Shown: positions 32,407 to 42,748, counted from the first letter of the stretch. The stretch is 64,000 nt of DNA from Oscillospiraceae bacterium (GCA_015068525.1 SVKJ01000008.1:23083-87082); one strand, 5' to 3'. The notes: a model not told the origin generated them from the letters alone. Translations and numbers: made by a program.

Positions 32407-34572
32407 GTGGCGAAAACAACTAATAAAACAAAAAAAAGAATAATATCCGCTTTTTCTTTTATTGTTGTGATGTTTTTAATTCTTGCATGCCGTCTTTGTT
32501 ATCTTACGGTAGTTAAAGGCGATGAATACAAGAAACTGGCTATTGAACAACAAACAAGGGACCGACTTATTACGCCTAAAAGGGGAACGATTTATGACAG
32601 GAACAATAAACCTCTTGCAGTAAGTGCATCAGTTGAAACTGTTAGTATTTCTCCTGTTACAGTTCGTAACTCCGATAAAAAAGATGAAACAGCGTCAACA
32701 CTTTCTCAAATACTTGGAATTGAACTTGAAACAGTTAAAGCAAAAATAGAGAAAAACTCTTCCTATGAGATAATAAAAAAGAAAGTTGAGAAAGAACAAG
32801 CAGATAAAATAAGAGAAAAAAGACTTCCCGGTGTATATCTTGATGAAGATACAAAGAGATATTATCCTAATGGGAACTTTGCATCTCATGTTATCGGATT
32901 TACAGGTGTTGATAATCAGGGACTTTGGGGCATAGAAATGATATATGACTCGGTTTTAAGGGGAAAATCGGGAAGAATAGTTACTGCCAAAAGTGCAGAC
33001 GGAAATGAAATGCCTTATAAATACGAGAGATATTATAATCCTGAAGACGGAACAAATATAGTTCTTACTATTGACCAGACCATGCAGCATTTTTTGGAAA
33101 AGCATCTGGAAACTGCTGTTATTGACAATAAAATAAATAATGGTGCAGCAGGAATTATTATGGATATAAAAACAGGTGAAATTCTTGCTATGGCAACAAA
33201 ACCTGACTTTGACCTTAATAATCCGTTTACTTTGAATTCAGAAACAAAAAAAGCAGAAATAGCTTCTGTCGCTGATAAAGAACAAAGGCTTAAAAAAGAA
33301 AGTGATGCACTGTCTTTAATGTGGAGAAATAAAGCAGTTGTTGACAGTTATGAACCGGGTTCCACTTTTAAAATTATAATGTCAGCAATAGGACTTGAAA
33401 CAGGGAAATTAAATCTTAACGATATGTTCAACTGTGTAGGTTATAAACAAGTCGGAGGATATCGTATCCATTGTTGGAAAGAAGTGGGGCATGGTGTTCA
33501 GAACTTTGTAGAGGGCATAAAAAATTCCTGTAACCCTGTATTTATGGAAATAGGAGAGAGAATAGGCAAAGAAGATTTTTATAAATTTTACAAAGCGTTT
33601 GGTTTTACTGAAACAACAGGTATTGAATTAAACGGAGAAACTTCCGGTTTGTTCTTTACTCCTGAAAGATTTAATACAACAGAACTTGCGACATCTTCAT
33701 TCGGTCAGGGATTTCAGATAACACCTCTGCAAATGATAACAGCAGTATCATCGGTTGCAAATAAAGGTAAACTTTTAAGACCGTTTTTAGTAAAAAAATA
33801 TATTGATGATGACGGAAATGTTTTAAAAGAGTTTAAAACTGAAGTTGTAAGGCAGGTTATAAGCGAGGAAACAAGCAAACTTTTATGTCAGGTGCTTGAA
33901 AATGTTGTAACCGACGGTAGTGGTAAGAGTGCCTTTATTAAAGGTTATCATATAGCAGGGAAAACAGGTACCAGTGAAAAACTTCCGCGTGGTAACGGAA
34001 AATATGTAGCGTCATTTGCTGGCTTTGCGCCTGCAAATGACCCGCAGATTGCGTGTCTTCTTATTCTTGATGAGCCGGAAGGCGGTCAGTATATGGGCGG
34101 TATTATTGCTGCTCCTGTTGTAAAAAGGATAATGGAAGATTGTTTAAGATATTTAGGCGGTGAACCGGATCTTACCGAAGAAGAAAAGGAACATGAATAT
34201 ACAGTTCCTAATGTAATAGGGCAACCGGTTGAAACAGCAAGACAAATGTTAAATTATACATCACTTAAGTATAAAATTGAAGGGAAAGGCGAAGTTGTTC
34301 TTGACCAGGTTCCAAAAGCAAATGTAGTTGTTGCAGAATCTGCTACGGTAATATTATATACCGAAGAAAGAGATGAGGAAGAAAAAGTTGTTGTACCGGA
34401 ACTTTATGGTCTTACTTACAACGAAGCCGTAAAAAAACTTGGCGAGTCAGGTCTTACCATAAAAGCAAATGGAATAGAAAATGATGATGGTAGCAAAAAA
34501 TGCGTATCTCAAAATCCACCGTCAGGCCATTTTGTGGACCCTTCAAGTGAAATTTATGTTGAGTTTAAATAA
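32407..34572 (+). CDS. spoVD: Class B penicillin-binding protein with PASTA domains (SpoVD/FtsI type)
   Basis: Peptidoglycan transpeptidase. The 721-residue protein has an N-terminal transmembrane anchor (IISAFSFIVVMFLILACRLCYL) and a dimerisation domain beginning RLITPKRGTIYDRNNKPLA. A transpeptidase domain has catalytic PGSTFK near residue 318, SCN and GKTGTSEKLP. Two C-terminal PASTA domains begin VPNVIGQPVETARQML and VPELYGLTYNEAVKKLGESGL. PASTA-bearing class B PBPs in this position are SpoVD in sporulators, but only one such gene is present here, so it may also serve as the division FtsI. GTG 32407 follows AGAAGGAG. Confidence 0.9.
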   Translation: MAKTTNKTKKRIISAFSFIVVMFLILACRLCYLTVVKGDEYKKLAIEQQTRDRLITPKRGTIYDRNNKPLAVSASVETVSISPVTVRNSDKKDETASTLSQILGIELETVKAKIEKNSSYEIIKKKVEKEQADKIREKRLPGVYLDEDTKRYYPNGNFASHVIGFTGVDNQGLWGIEMIYDSVLRGKSGRIVTAKSADGNEMPYKYERYYNPEDGTNIVLTIDQTMQHFLEKHLETAVIDNKINNGAAGIIMDIKTGEILAMATKPDFDLNNPFTLNSETKKAEIASVADKEQRLKKESDALSLMWRNKAVVDSYEPGSTFKIIMSAIGLETGKLNLNDMFNCVGYKQVGGYRIHCWKEVGHGVQNFVEGIKNSCNPVFMEIGERIGKEDFYKFYKAFGFTETTGIELNGETSGLFFTPERFNTTELATSSFGQGFQITPLQMITAVSSVANKGKLLRPFLVKKYIDDDGNVLKEFKTEVVRQVISEETSKLLCQVLENVVTDGSGKSAFIKGYHIAGKTGTSEKLPRGNGKYVASFAGFAPANDPQIACLLILDEPEGGQYMGGIIAAPVVKRIMEDCLRYLGGEPDLTEEEKEHEYTVPNVIGQPVETARQMLNYTSLKYKIEGKGEVVLDQVPKANVVVAESATVILYTEERDEEEKVVVPELYGLTYNEAVKKLGESGLTIKANGIENDDGSKKCVSQNPPSGHFVDPSSEIYVEFK

Positions 34573-34585
34573 GAAGGAATGAAAA

Positions 34586-36016
34586 ATGTTACTTAATGAA
34601 TTACTTACAAGTATTGAATATTTAAGTTATTCGGGTGAAAACAACGTCGAGATAACGGGCATAGCTTTTGACTCAAGAGAAGTAAAACCGGGTAATCTTT
34701 TTGTGTGCATAAAAGGTTATGAAAGCGATGGGCATAAGTATGCAAAAAGTGCTGTTGAAAAAGGTGCTTCGGCAATTGTTTTTGAAAATGATGTAGAGTG
34801 TGATATACCGAAAATCAAAGTCGCAAATTCGAGAAAAGCGTTAAGTTACCTTTCTGCTTGTTTTTACGATTATCCATCCAAAAAAATGCAGATAATCGGT
34901 ATTACAGGAACAAATGGTAAAACTACATCTACTTATTTAATAAAAGGTATTTTAGAGGCTTGCGGGTATAAGGTTGGGCTAATCGGTACAAATCAAAATA
35001 TGATAGGTGACAAAGTAATAGAAACGTCCAAAACAACTCCTGACTGTCTGGAACTTAATATGCTTTTATCCGATATGGTAAAAGAAAAGGTGAATTTTGT
35101 TGTAATGGAGGTTTCCTCGCACTCCTTATATCTTGACAGAGTGGCTGAAATTGATTTTAAAGTGGGAGCAATATCAAATGTTACGCAAGACCATCTTGAT
35201 TTTCATAAGACTTTAGAGGCATACCGTGACGCAAAAAGTATTTTGTTTGAAAAAAGTGAAATATCAGTTCTTAATACAGACGATTCATCCTATAAATATA
35301 TGAAAAACAAAGCAAAAGGCAAAGTCATATCGTATGGTGTTGGAAACGGAGATGTTAAAGCAGATGACCTGTTCTTAAACAGTAACGGGATATCATACAG
35401 CGTGTCTTTCGGCGAGGACAGTGCAAGGATTTTTGTGGGAATACCGGGTAAATTCAATGTCTACAACTCTCTTCTTGCAATAAGTGTTGCTTTAAGTCTT
35501 GGAATTCCTATGCCGTTTATCAGAATGGCTCTTAAAAATCAAAAAGGAGTTAAAGGACGCCTTGAAGTATTGGATACCGATACTGACTATTCAGTTATAA
35601 TAGACTATGCTCATACCCCTGACGGACTTATGAATGTTATAGAAACAATTAATGAGTTTAAAAAGGCACGTCTTATCACAGTATTTGGTTGTGGAGGAGA
35701 CAGGGATAATAAGAAAAGAAGTATAATGGGAGAAATTGCAACAAAGAATTCTGATTTTACCATTATAACTTCGGATAATCCTCGTACCGAAGACCCTATG
35801 AAAATTATTGATGATATTTTAAAAGGGGCTGTGGGCGAAAATTACAAGGTAATAGAAAACAGAAAAGAAGCAATTGCTTATGCACTTGAAATTGCAAAAC
35901 CTGAAGATATAGTTCTTCTTGCAGGAAAAGGGCATGAAACCTACCAGATTTTAAATACAGGAAAAATTCACTTTGATGAAAGGGAAGTTGTTGCCGAAAT
36001 TTTAAAAAGGGGTTAA
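34586..36016 (+). CDS. murE: UDP-MurNAc-L-Ala-D-Glu:meso-DAP ligase MurE
   Basis: Adds meso-diaminopimelate to the peptidoglycan precursor. The 476-residue Mur ligase has the N-terminal domain motif GIAFDSREVKPGNLFVC, the P-loop IGITGTNGKTTSTYLIKG, NVTQDHLDFHKTLEAYRDAK, and VIIDYAHTPDGLMNVI. The specificity motif TSDNPRTEDP has DNPR indicating meso-DAP rather than lysine, consistent with ddh at 0.3 kb. GLAGKGHETYQ-type residues end the catalytic region. It starts 13 bases after the PBP gene and ends three bases before murF. Confidence 0.97.
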   Translation: MLLNELLTSIEYLSYSGENNVEITGIAFDSREVKPGNLFVCIKGYESDGHKYAKSAVEKGASAIVFENDVECDIPKIKVANSRKALSYLSACFYDYPSKKMQIIGITGTNGKTTSTYLIKGILEACGYKVGLIGTNQNMIGDKVIETSKTTPDCLELNMLLSDMVKEKVNFVVMEVSSHSLYLDRVAEIDFKVGAISNVTQDHLDFHKTLEAYRDAKSILFEKSEISVLNTDDSSYKYMKNKAKGKVISYGVGNGDVKADDLFLNSNGISYSVSFGEDSARIFVGIPGKFNVYNSLLAISVALSLGIPMPFIRMALKNQKGVKGRLEVLDTDTDYSVIIDYAHTPDGLMNVIETINEFKKARLITVFGCGGDRDNKKRSIMGEIATKNSDFTIITSDNPRTEDPMKIIDDILKGAVGENYKVIENRKEAIAYALEIAKPEDIVLLAGKGHETYQILNTGKIHFDEREVVAEILKRG

Positions 36017-36019
36017 ATA

Positions 36020-37372
36020 ATGTTTTTAAGCATTGAAGAAATTGTTAAAGCGACGGGCGGTAAATTATTAAATGTAAGTGACGCTGTAACAATTAAAAAA
36101 ATAGATACGGACAGTAGAATAGTTACTGCTGACAGCTTGTTTGTTGCATTAAAGGGCGAAAATAATGACGGACACAATTTTGTTTTCGATGTAATAAAAA
36201 AAGGTTGCAAAGCAGTTCTTGTAAGCGAGGAAATGCAAATTGACGGTGCAACTGTAATTTTAGTTAAAGATACTAAAATCGCACTCGGAGATATTGCAAG
36301 ATACTATGTAAATAAACTTAATTTAAAGAAAATTGCGATAACGGGCAGTGTTGGAAAAACTACTACAAAAGAAATGATTGCCTCAGTTTGTGAAAAAATT
36401 GATAAAACAGGCAAAACACAAGGCAACTTTAATAATGATATTGGGGTACCTCTTACTGCTTTTTCCTTAAATGATGAAAAAATAGCTATTTTTGAGATGG
36501 GAATGAATCATTTCGGAGAAATAGAATATTTGTCGCAAATTGTAAACCCTGAAATTGGAGTAATAACAAATATAGGTTACTCACACATAGAAAATCTGGG
36601 TTCCAGAGAAGGTATTTTAAAAGCAAAACTTGAAATTTTAAAAGGTATGGACGAAAATTCATATCTTATCTTAAACGGAGATGACCCATATTTATACAGT
36701 GTTAAGAATAATATAGAGGCAAATATAATTTATTTTGGCATTGAAAATAAAGAATGTGATATTGTTGCAAAAGATATAAAAGAAGAAAATGAAACTACAA
36801 TTTTTAAGATAGACGATGAAGAATATAAAATTAATGTTTTAGGAGTTCATAATGTCTATAATGCTCTTTCTGCTATTTCGGTAGGAAGACTTTTGTCAGC
36901 AGATAACAGTAGAATAAAAGAAGGCTTATTAAGTTTTAGGCCTGACGGAATAAGGCAGAATATAGTTAAAAAAGACGGATACACGCTTGTTATAGACTGC
37001 TATAATGCTGCGCCTGATTCAATGATAGCATCTTTAAATGTGCTTTCCAAACTTTCGGGGAAAAGAAAGATTGCAGTATTCGGTTCGGTAGCAGAACTTG
37101 GGGATATAAGAGATGAACTTCTGTATGAAGTCGGAAAAAAGGCAAGTGAATGTGATTTATATGAACTTATTACTTTGTCTTCCGATGCACTTTCTATAAA
37201 TAAAGGTGCAAAAGATAACGGCTTTTTACGAGAAAAGAATTTTAGTACAAACTCAGAAATTTTAGAATATCTTAAAAGTATTATAAAAAAAGACGATGTT
37301 ATTTTAATTAAAGGTTCAAGAAAATATAAAATGGAGGAAATAAGCGAGGGCTTAGTAAATATGAAATGGTAA
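36020..37372 (+). CDS. murF: UDP-MurNAc-tripeptide:D-Ala-D-Ala ligase MurF
   Basis: Completes the pentapeptide of the cytoplasmic peptidoglycan precursor. The 450-residue ligase shows KIDTDSRIVTADSLFVALKGENNDGHNF, the ATP motif IAITGSVGKTTTKEMIASV, TQGNFNNDIGVPLTAF, and MGMNHFGEIEYLSQIVNPEIGVITNIG. VIDCYNAAPDSMIASLNVL lies in the C-terminal domain. It overlaps mraY by seven bases. Confidence 0.96.
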   Translation: MFLSIEEIVKATGGKLLNVSDAVTIKKIDTDSRIVTADSLFVALKGENNDGHNFVFDVIKKGCKAVLVSEEMQIDGATVILVKDTKIALGDIARYYVNKLNLKKIAITGSVGKTTTKEMIASVCEKIDKTGKTQGNFNNDIGVPLTAFSLNDEKIAIFEMGMNHFGEIEYLSQIVNPEIGVITNIGYSHIENLGSREGILKAKLEILKGMDENSYLILNGDDPYLYSVKNNIEANIIYFGIENKECDIVAKDIKEENETTIFKIDDEEYKINVLGVHNVYNALSAISVGRLLSADNSRIKEGLLSFRPDGIRQNIVKKDGYTLVIDCYNAAPDSMIASLNVLSKLSGKRKIAVFGSVAELGDIRDELLYEVGKKASECDLYELITLSSDALSINKGAKDNGFLREKNFSTNSEILEYLKSIIKKDDVILIKGSRKYKMEEISEGLVNMKW

Positions 37373-38322
37373 GTATAAGTTTGTCAATAATAATAGCATT
37401 TTTAGTGTGTGTTATAATATCGCCTGTGCTTATTCCTTTTTTAAGGAAATTAAAATTCGGTCAGGAAATACTGGAAATCGGTCCTAACTGGCATAAGAGT
37501 AAAAAAGGTACACCTACTATGGGAGGAATTTCCTTTATTCTTGCAATAACTTTTTCAATCCTTTTTATACATCTTGATTTAACAGGATATATAGTGTTTG
37601 CTTTTGCTCTTATTTGCGGAATAATAGGCTTTGTTGATGATTTTATCAAAGTACATCTTAAAAGAAATATGGGATTTAATGCAAAGCAAAAAACAATGTG
37701 TTTAATCCTTGCTATAGTTATTTTTGTTCTTTTGTTAAGATATTTAAATATTACAGATACTAAGATTTTTATACCGTTTTTAAAGGCAGAGGTTGAATTT
37801 TCATATTTTTATTATCCTCTCGTTTTAGTTGGTATATTCTATATGGTAAACAGCGTAAATCTTACTGACGGCATTGACGGCTTGTGCGGAAGTGTAACAT
37901 CTATTGTGCTTGTTTTCTATGTAATAACATTATATATGAAAAATGCTGTCGGTCTTTCTTATCTTGCTGCATCTTCACTTGGAGCAATGATTGCCTTTTT
38001 GATTTTTAATCTTCATCCTGCAAAAATGTTTATGGGGGATACAGGCTCACTGTTTTTAGGCGGTCTTGTAACAGGAATAGCAGTTGCAACAGGCAATCCT
38101 TTAATTATTGTATTGTTTGGAATTATATATGTAATAGAATCTTTGTCAGTTGTTATTCAGGTAACAAGTTTTAAACTGACAGGAAAAAGAGTATTTAAGA
38201 TGTCGCCTATTCATCATCACTTTGAAATGTGTGGCTTTTCGGAAAACAAAATTGTTCTTTTGTTTTCTCTTGTAACTTTTGTATGCTCGGTAATAGGCTT
38301 TTTTGGAACAATCAGTTTGTAA
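37366..38322 (+). CDS. mraY: Phospho-MurNAc-pentapeptide transferase MraY
   Basis: Makes lipid I by transferring phospho-MurNAc-pentapeptide to undecaprenyl phosphate at the membrane. The 318-residue protein has about ten transmembrane segments. The conserved loops are KKGTPTMGGISFI, GFVDDFIKVHLKRNMGF (Asp-Asp), NSVNLTDGIDGLCG, AKMFMGDTGSLFLGG and SPIHHHFEMCGF. Usually murD follows; here ftsW begins directly. Confidence 0.97.
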   Translation: MVSISLSIIIAFLVCVIISPVLIPFLRKLKFGQEILEIGPNWHKSKKGTPTMGGISFILAITFSILFIHLDLTGYIVFAFALICGIIGFVDDFIKVHLKRNMGFNAKQKTMCLILAIVIFVLLLRYLNITDTKIFIPFLKAEVEFSYFYYPLVLVGIFYMVNSVNLTDGIDGLCGSVTSIVLVFYVITLYMKNAVGLSYLAASSLGAMIAFLIFNLHPAKMFMGDTGSLFLGGLVTGIAVATGNPLIIVLFGIIYVIESLSVVIQVTSFKLTGKRVFKMSPIHHHFEMCGFSENKIVLLFSLVTFVCSVIGFFGTISL

Positions 38323-38345
38323 TAATGTAGGATGTGAAAAAAAGT

Positions 38346-39440
38346 ATGGCTAAAACAAAAAAAACTTCCTTTGATGGTGTTTTGTTTGCGACAGTAATTG
38401 TACTGTCGCTGTTTGGCTTGATTATGATATTTTCTGCAAGCTCGCCGTCTGCTTTTTCTTTGTATGGCGACAGTTTCTATTTTGTTAAAAAGCAACTTAT
38501 ATGGACTGTTTTAGGTTTTGGGGTGTTATTCTTTTGTGCCTCTTTTGACTACAGAAAATATAAAAAATTCGGTGTCGCAATTTTTGCCCTTAATATAATT
38601 TTACTACTTCTTGTTCTTGTAATCGGTGTTGAAACAAAAGGGGCAAAAAGATGGCTTAATTTAGGGATTGGTACTGTTCAGCCCTCCGAGTTTACAAAAG
38701 TATCAATAGTAATTTTAATGGCGATGTACTTTGAGGTAATGGGAAAAACAAAGCAAACTATGAAAAATGTTTATCTTCCTTTAGCAGTGCTTGTAGGGAT
38801 ACCATGCATTCTTCTTATTTTACAGCCTCACTTTTCAGTTATTATAATTATTGGTGCAACAGTGTTTGGAATGCTTTGCGTTTATGGAATACAGTTTAAG
38901 TTCTACCTTCCTATAATTATAGGCGGAGGTGCTATGGGAGCATATCTTGCAATAAGTGAGCCGTACAGATTAAAAAGAATAACTGCGTATCTTGACCCGT
39001 TTTCCGATAAATTAGGAGACGGATGGCAGATAGTTCAGTCTTTATATGCGATAAGTTCAGGAGGAGTTTTTGGTCTGGGGCTTAGCCGAAGCAGACAAAA
39101 GCATCTTTATATTCCCGAACCGCAGAACGATTATATTTTCTCTATTATATGCGAAGAATTGGGACTTATCGGAGCGATTGTAGTTATAGTATTATTTGTG
39201 GTTTTGTTTTTAAGATGTGTAAAAATTGCACTTTCCTGTAAAGATCCTTTTGGTACATATATGGCTTTTGGAATGGGATTTTTGATTATAATTCAGGTTG
39301 TTTTAAATATAGGTGTTGCAAGTAATTTGTTGCCGTCAACAGGTATTCCTCTGCCGTTTTTCTCGGCAGGCGGTTCCAGTTTTGTATTTCAGATGATGGC
39401 AATGGGAATTGTCCTTAACATTTCACGGCATAGGAGTTGA
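38346..39440 (+). CDS. ftsW: Lipid II polymerase / division protein FtsW
   Basis: SEDS-family peptidoglycan glycosyltransferase acting with the class B PBP at the septum. The protein of about 364 residues has ten hydrophobic segments, GAKRWLNLGIGTVQPSEFTKVSIVI, GDGWQIVQSLYAISSGGVFGLGLSRSRQKHLYIPEPQNDYIFSIICEELGLIG, and the C-terminal STGIPLPFFSAGGSSFVFQMMAMGIVLNISR. The start is uncertain: ATG 38346 gives MAKTKKTSFDG, while an in-frame GTG at 38334 would add four residues. The ribosome site TAGGATG is not ideally placed for either. It overlaps nothing and leaves only 23 bases after mraY. Confidence 0.93.
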   Translation: MAKTKKTSFDGVLFATVIVLSLFGLIMIFSASSPSAFSLYGDSFYFVKKQLIWTVLGFGVLFFCASFDYRKYKKFGVAIFALNIILLLLVLVIGVETKGAKRWLNLGIGTVQPSEFTKVSIVILMAMYFEVMGKTKQTMKNVYLPLAVLVGIPCILLILQPHFSVIIIIGATVFGMLCVYGIQFKFYLPIIIGGGAMGAYLAISEPYRLKRITAYLDPFSDKLGDGWQIVQSLYAISSGGVFGLGLSRSRQKHLYIPEPQNDYIFSIICEELGLIGAIVVIVLFVVLFLRCVKIALSCKDPFGTYMAFGMGFLIIIQVVLNIGVASNLLPSTGIPLPFFSAGGSSFVFQMMAMGIVLNISRHRS

Positions 39441-39444
39441 AAAA

Positions 39445-40554
39445 ATGAGACTGATTATTGCAGGCGGAGGCACAGGCGGGCATATTAATCCCGCTATAGC
39501 AATCGGAAGTGAAATCAAAAAAAGAGATAAAGACAGTGAAATTTTATTTATAGGAACAAAAAAGGGTCTTGAGAGCGAACTTGTTCCAAAAGCAGGCTAT
39601 GATATAGAATTTATAGATGTCGAAGGATTCTTAAGAATAAAATCTTTTCATAATCTTACTGTTCTTATGAAATTTTCAAAAAGCGTTTTAAAGTGCATGA
39701 GTATTATAAAAAAATTCAAACCTGATGTAATAGTAGGAACCGGAGGGTATGTCAGTGCACCTGTTGTACTTGCAGGTAAAATCTTAAATATTCCAACCCT
39801 TATTCATGAACAGAATGCAGTTGCAGGTAAAACATCAAAAATGCTTTCAAAATATGCAGACACGATATGTGTTGCTTTTGATAACAAAAATATATTGGGG
39901 AATCCTGAGAAAACAGTTGTAACAGGTAATCCTGTCAGAGAAAGTTTTAAATCGGTAAATAAAGAATCCTCAAAAAAAGAACTTGGATTTCTAAACGAAA
40001 AACCTCTTATAGTATGTGTAAGCGGAAGTCTTGGCGCTCAGAAAATAAGCGAATATTTGACCGATTTTATTAAAGACCATTATAAAACAAATGACTTTAA
40101 TTTAGTTCTGGTAACAGGAGATTTGTACTACGAGGATGTGCTTAATGAACTTAAAAGGTGTAAAATTGATTTAACAGGTACAAATATTAAGATTAAAAAT
40201 TATATTCACGATATGGAAAAATATTTGTCTGCTGCAGATCTTGTGATAAGCCGTTCAGGAGCAATTTTCTTATCAGAGATTGCATATCTTGGCAAACCTT
40301 CAATTTTAATTCCATCTCCGAACGTTGCGGAAAATCATCAGGAAATAAATGCTGATGCATTTGTAAAGTCTGGTGCAGGAATTAAAATATGCGAGAGTGA
40401 ATTGTCGAAAAATACACTTAAAAATGCTATATATGATATTATAAAAGACGATTATAAAATGTATGTTATGAGTCATAATGCTCTTAAGATGTCTAAAAAA
40501 GATGCAACTAAGATGATAGCAGATGAAGTGGAAAAACTTATAAAAACAAAGTAG
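39445..40554 (+). CDS. murG: Lipid II synthase MurG
   Basis: Transfers GlcNAc from UDP-GlcNAc to lipid I on the inner face of the membrane. The 369-residue GT28 enzyme begins MRLIIAGGGTGGHINPAIAIG, with VGTGGYVSAPVVLAGKI, IPTLIHEQNAVAGKTSKML, VVTGNPVRESF, CVSGSLGAQKI and LVISRSGAIFLSEIAYLGKPSILIPSP. ATG 39445 follows AGGAGTTG, which lies in the end of ftsW. The spacing of four bases from the ftsW stop points to coupling. Confidence 0.96.
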   Translation: MRLIIAGGGTGGHINPAIAIGSEIKKRDKDSEILFIGTKKGLESELVPKAGYDIEFIDVEGFLRIKSFHNLTVLMKFSKSVLKCMSIIKKFKPDVIVGTGGYVSAPVVLAGKILNIPTLIHEQNAVAGKTSKMLSKYADTICVAFDNKNILGNPEKTVVTGNPVRESFKSVNKESSKKELGFLNEKPLIVCVSGSLGAQKISEYLTDFIKDHYKTNDFNLVLVTGDLYYEDVLNELKRCKIDLTGTNIKIKNYIHDMEKYLSAADLVISRSGAIFLSEIAYLGKPSILIPSPNVAENHQEINADAFVKSGAGIKICESELSKNTLKNAIYDIIKDDYKMYVMSHNALKMSKKDATKMIADEVEKLIKTK

Positions 40555-40681
40555 TGGCAATTTAAAAATTTCCTAATAAATTATGGTACTTGCAAATGCC
40601 CTTTACAAAATATACTTTATTAAGAACACTTTTAAAAATTTTACATACAATTATGGTGTAAAGTATTTTGGAGGTGTGCTT

Positions 40682-41935
40682 ATGAGCAAACTGGTTATTA
40701 CAGGGGGCAGAAGGCTTGAAGGGAAGGTAAGAATACCGGGTGCAAAAAACACTGTTTTACCTATTCTTGCAGCGACCATTATAAGCGGGAAAAAAAGTAT
40801 AATAAAGGATTGCCCTAAAATTAAAGATGTTTATTTAACTTTGGAGATATTAAAAGATTTAGGATGCGAAGTTTTTTGGGAAGATGATAACCTTATAATA
40901 GACTCTGCTAATATTTCAAGCACTAAAATCAAAGATGAACTTATGGATAAAATGCGTTCCTCCATTATACTCACAGGTGCTATTCTAGCACGTATGGGGG
41001 AAGCGAAAACCACTTATCCCGGAGGTTGTGAATTAGGGCTTCGACCGATTGATTTACATATAAAAGCCTTTGGGGAAATGGGAATAGAAATAAAAGAAAA
41101 GCACGGATATTTAAATTTCGATGGAAAAAAATTAAAACCAAGTGAAATCCATCTTGATTTTCCGTCAGTGGGTGCTACTGAAAATATTATGCTTGCAGCA
41201 TCAAAAATAAAGGGAAGAACTAAAATAATCAACGCTGCAAAAGAGCCTGAAATTGAAGATTTGCAAAACTTTTTAAATAAAATGGGTGTAAAAGTTTACG
41301 GTGCAGGAACAAGTGTTATTGAAGTGAATGGCACGGATACTTTTTATGATGTGACTCATACAGTGATACCCGACAGGATTGTTGCTGCAACCTATATGAT
41401 GGCAGGCGCAATAACAAATGGGGATATTTTTCTTACAAATGTTAACTATAACCATATAAGTTCAGTAGCATCTGCTCTTTTAAGTGCAGGCGCAGACGTT
41501 ATAAAAGACGGGAACGATGCCTTAAGAGTCAAATCAAACGGCAATCTCAAAGCAATTAATTTAGTAAGAACAACGCCATATCCTGGTTTCCCTACTGATG
41601 CACAGTCGATTCTTATGTCACTGCTTAGTGTGTGTGAGGGAACAAGTATGATAGTTGAAAATATATTTGACGGCCGATTCAAACACGTTGAAGAACTTAA
41701 AAAGATGGGCGCCGACATAACTGTTGACGGAAGATGTGCAGTTATAAAGGGAGTTCCTGCTCTTTATGGTGCAAGAGTTAATGCTCCTGATTTGAGAAGT
41801 GGCGCGGGACTTGTAATTGCAGGACTCTGGGCAGAGGGAATAACCGAAATTACCAATGTTCATTATATAGAACGAGGCTATGAGGATATAGCGGGAGATT
41901 TACAAAAACTGGGAGCAGATATAAGTAAAATATAA
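40682..41935 (+). CDS. murA: UDP-GlcNAc 1-carboxyvinyltransferase MurA
   Basis: First committed step of peptidoglycan synthesis, transferring enolpyruvate from PEP to UDP-GlcNAc; the target of fosfomycin. The 417-residue enzyme has LEGKVRIPGAKNTVLPILAATI at the start, the catalytic loop TTYPGGCELGLRPIDLH with the active Cys, HLDFPSVGATENIMLAASK, PYPGFPTDAQSILMSLL and VNAPDLRSGAGLVIAGL. I use ATG 40682, which follows TTGGAGGTG at a good distance, rather than a longer upstream frame. About 125 non-coding bases separate it from murG and may contain a promoter (TTTACA/TATACT-like words near 40600), which I do not call. Confidence 0.96.
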   Translation: MSKLVITGGRRLEGKVRIPGAKNTVLPILAATIISGKKSIIKDCPKIKDVYLTLEILKDLGCEVFWEDDNLIIDSANISSTKIKDELMDKMRSSIILTGAILARMGEAKTTYPGGCELGLRPIDLHIKAFGEMGIEIKEKHGYLNFDGKKLKPSEIHLDFPSVGATENIMLAASKIKGRTKIINAAKEPEIEDLQNFLNKMGVKVYGAGTSVIEVNGTDTFYDVTHTVIPDRIVAATYMMAGAITNGDIFLTNVNYNHISSVASALLSAGADVIKDGNDALRVKSNGNLKAINLVRTTPYPGFPTDAQSILMSLLSVCEGTSMIVENIFDGRFKHVEELKKMGADITVDGRCAVIKGVPALYGARVNAPDLRSGAGLVIAGLWAEGITEITNVHYIERGYEDIAGDLQKLGADISKI

Positions 41936-41961
41936 ATATATTATATTTTAGGAGAGAACAA

Positions 41962-42738
41962 ATGATAATAAGAGGTAAAGACGCTGACGGCAGAACACTT
42001 AGCGAACTTCGCCGTGAGAAGAGGAAAAGGAGAAAAACAAGAAAAAAAATACTTATTGGTTTAATGCTTATACTTATGATTTGTATAGGTTTACTTTTCA
42101 CGCCTCTTTTTAATCTTAAAGAACTCGAAATTGAAGGAAATAAGAAAGTAAAAACGGAAGATATAATAAAATCGAGCGGTTTTATTCTTTCAGAAAATAT
42201 TTTTAAATTCAAATTAAATACAGCAGGGGAAACTATTGCAAAAATCCCTTATATAAATTCTGTTATAATACAAAGAAAACTGCCGGGTAAAATTGAGATT
42301 TCGGTAACTGAATGTATTCCGATGGCTTATATTCAGTGTGCAAATGAAATGGTAGTAGTAGATAAAGACGGTAAAGTTTTAGAGAAAAAAACTGAGGATA
42401 TTAACTATAATTTGCCAATACTTTTTGACTTCAAATTTGATAAATATACACTTGGTGAAAAAATTTCAAAAAATAATAATGAAAAATTGCAAAAAACTCT
42501 TGAAATTACGAAGAATTTGTATAATAATAATCTTATAGAAGATGTTTTAAGTATTACTACAACAAAAGGCGAACTTTATCTTAATTTCAGAGACGGTCTT
42601 AAAGTAATAGTAGGCGATGAGAAAGATATTGGGAGCAAACTTACAATGTTAAAAGAAGTTTTAAAAGTTATGCCAAATAAAAGTGGCGGTATCATTGACG
42701 CCAGAGACCCTCAAAAACTTTATCATCGTACAGAGTAA
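41962..42738 (+). CDS. divIB: Cell division protein FtsQ/DivIB
   Basis: A 258-residue bitopic division protein. It has a basic cytoplasmic N-terminus (LRREKRKRRKTRKK), one transmembrane helix (ILIGLMLILMICIGLLFTPLF), and a POTRA domain (LKELEIEGNKKVKTEDIIKSSGF...IPYINSVIIQRKLPGKIEISVTECIPMAYI). A beta domain typical of FtsQ follows. It forms a complex with FtsL and DivIC in related organisms. GGAGAGAAC precedes ATG 41962. A terminator follows the stop. Confidence 0.9.
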   Translation: MIIRGKDADGRTLSELRREKRKRRKTRKKILIGLMLILMICIGLLFTPLFNLKELEIEGNKKVKTEDIIKSSGFILSENIFKFKLNTAGETIAKIPYINSVIIQRKLPGKIEISVTECIPMAYIQCANEMVVVDKDGKVLEKKTEDINYNLPILFDFKFDKYTLGEKISKNNNEKLQKTLEITKNLYNNNLIEDVLSITTTKGELYLNFRDGLKVIVGDEKDIGSKLTMLKEVLKVMPNKSGGIIDARDPQKLYHRTE

Positions 42739-42748
42739 TACGAATTTT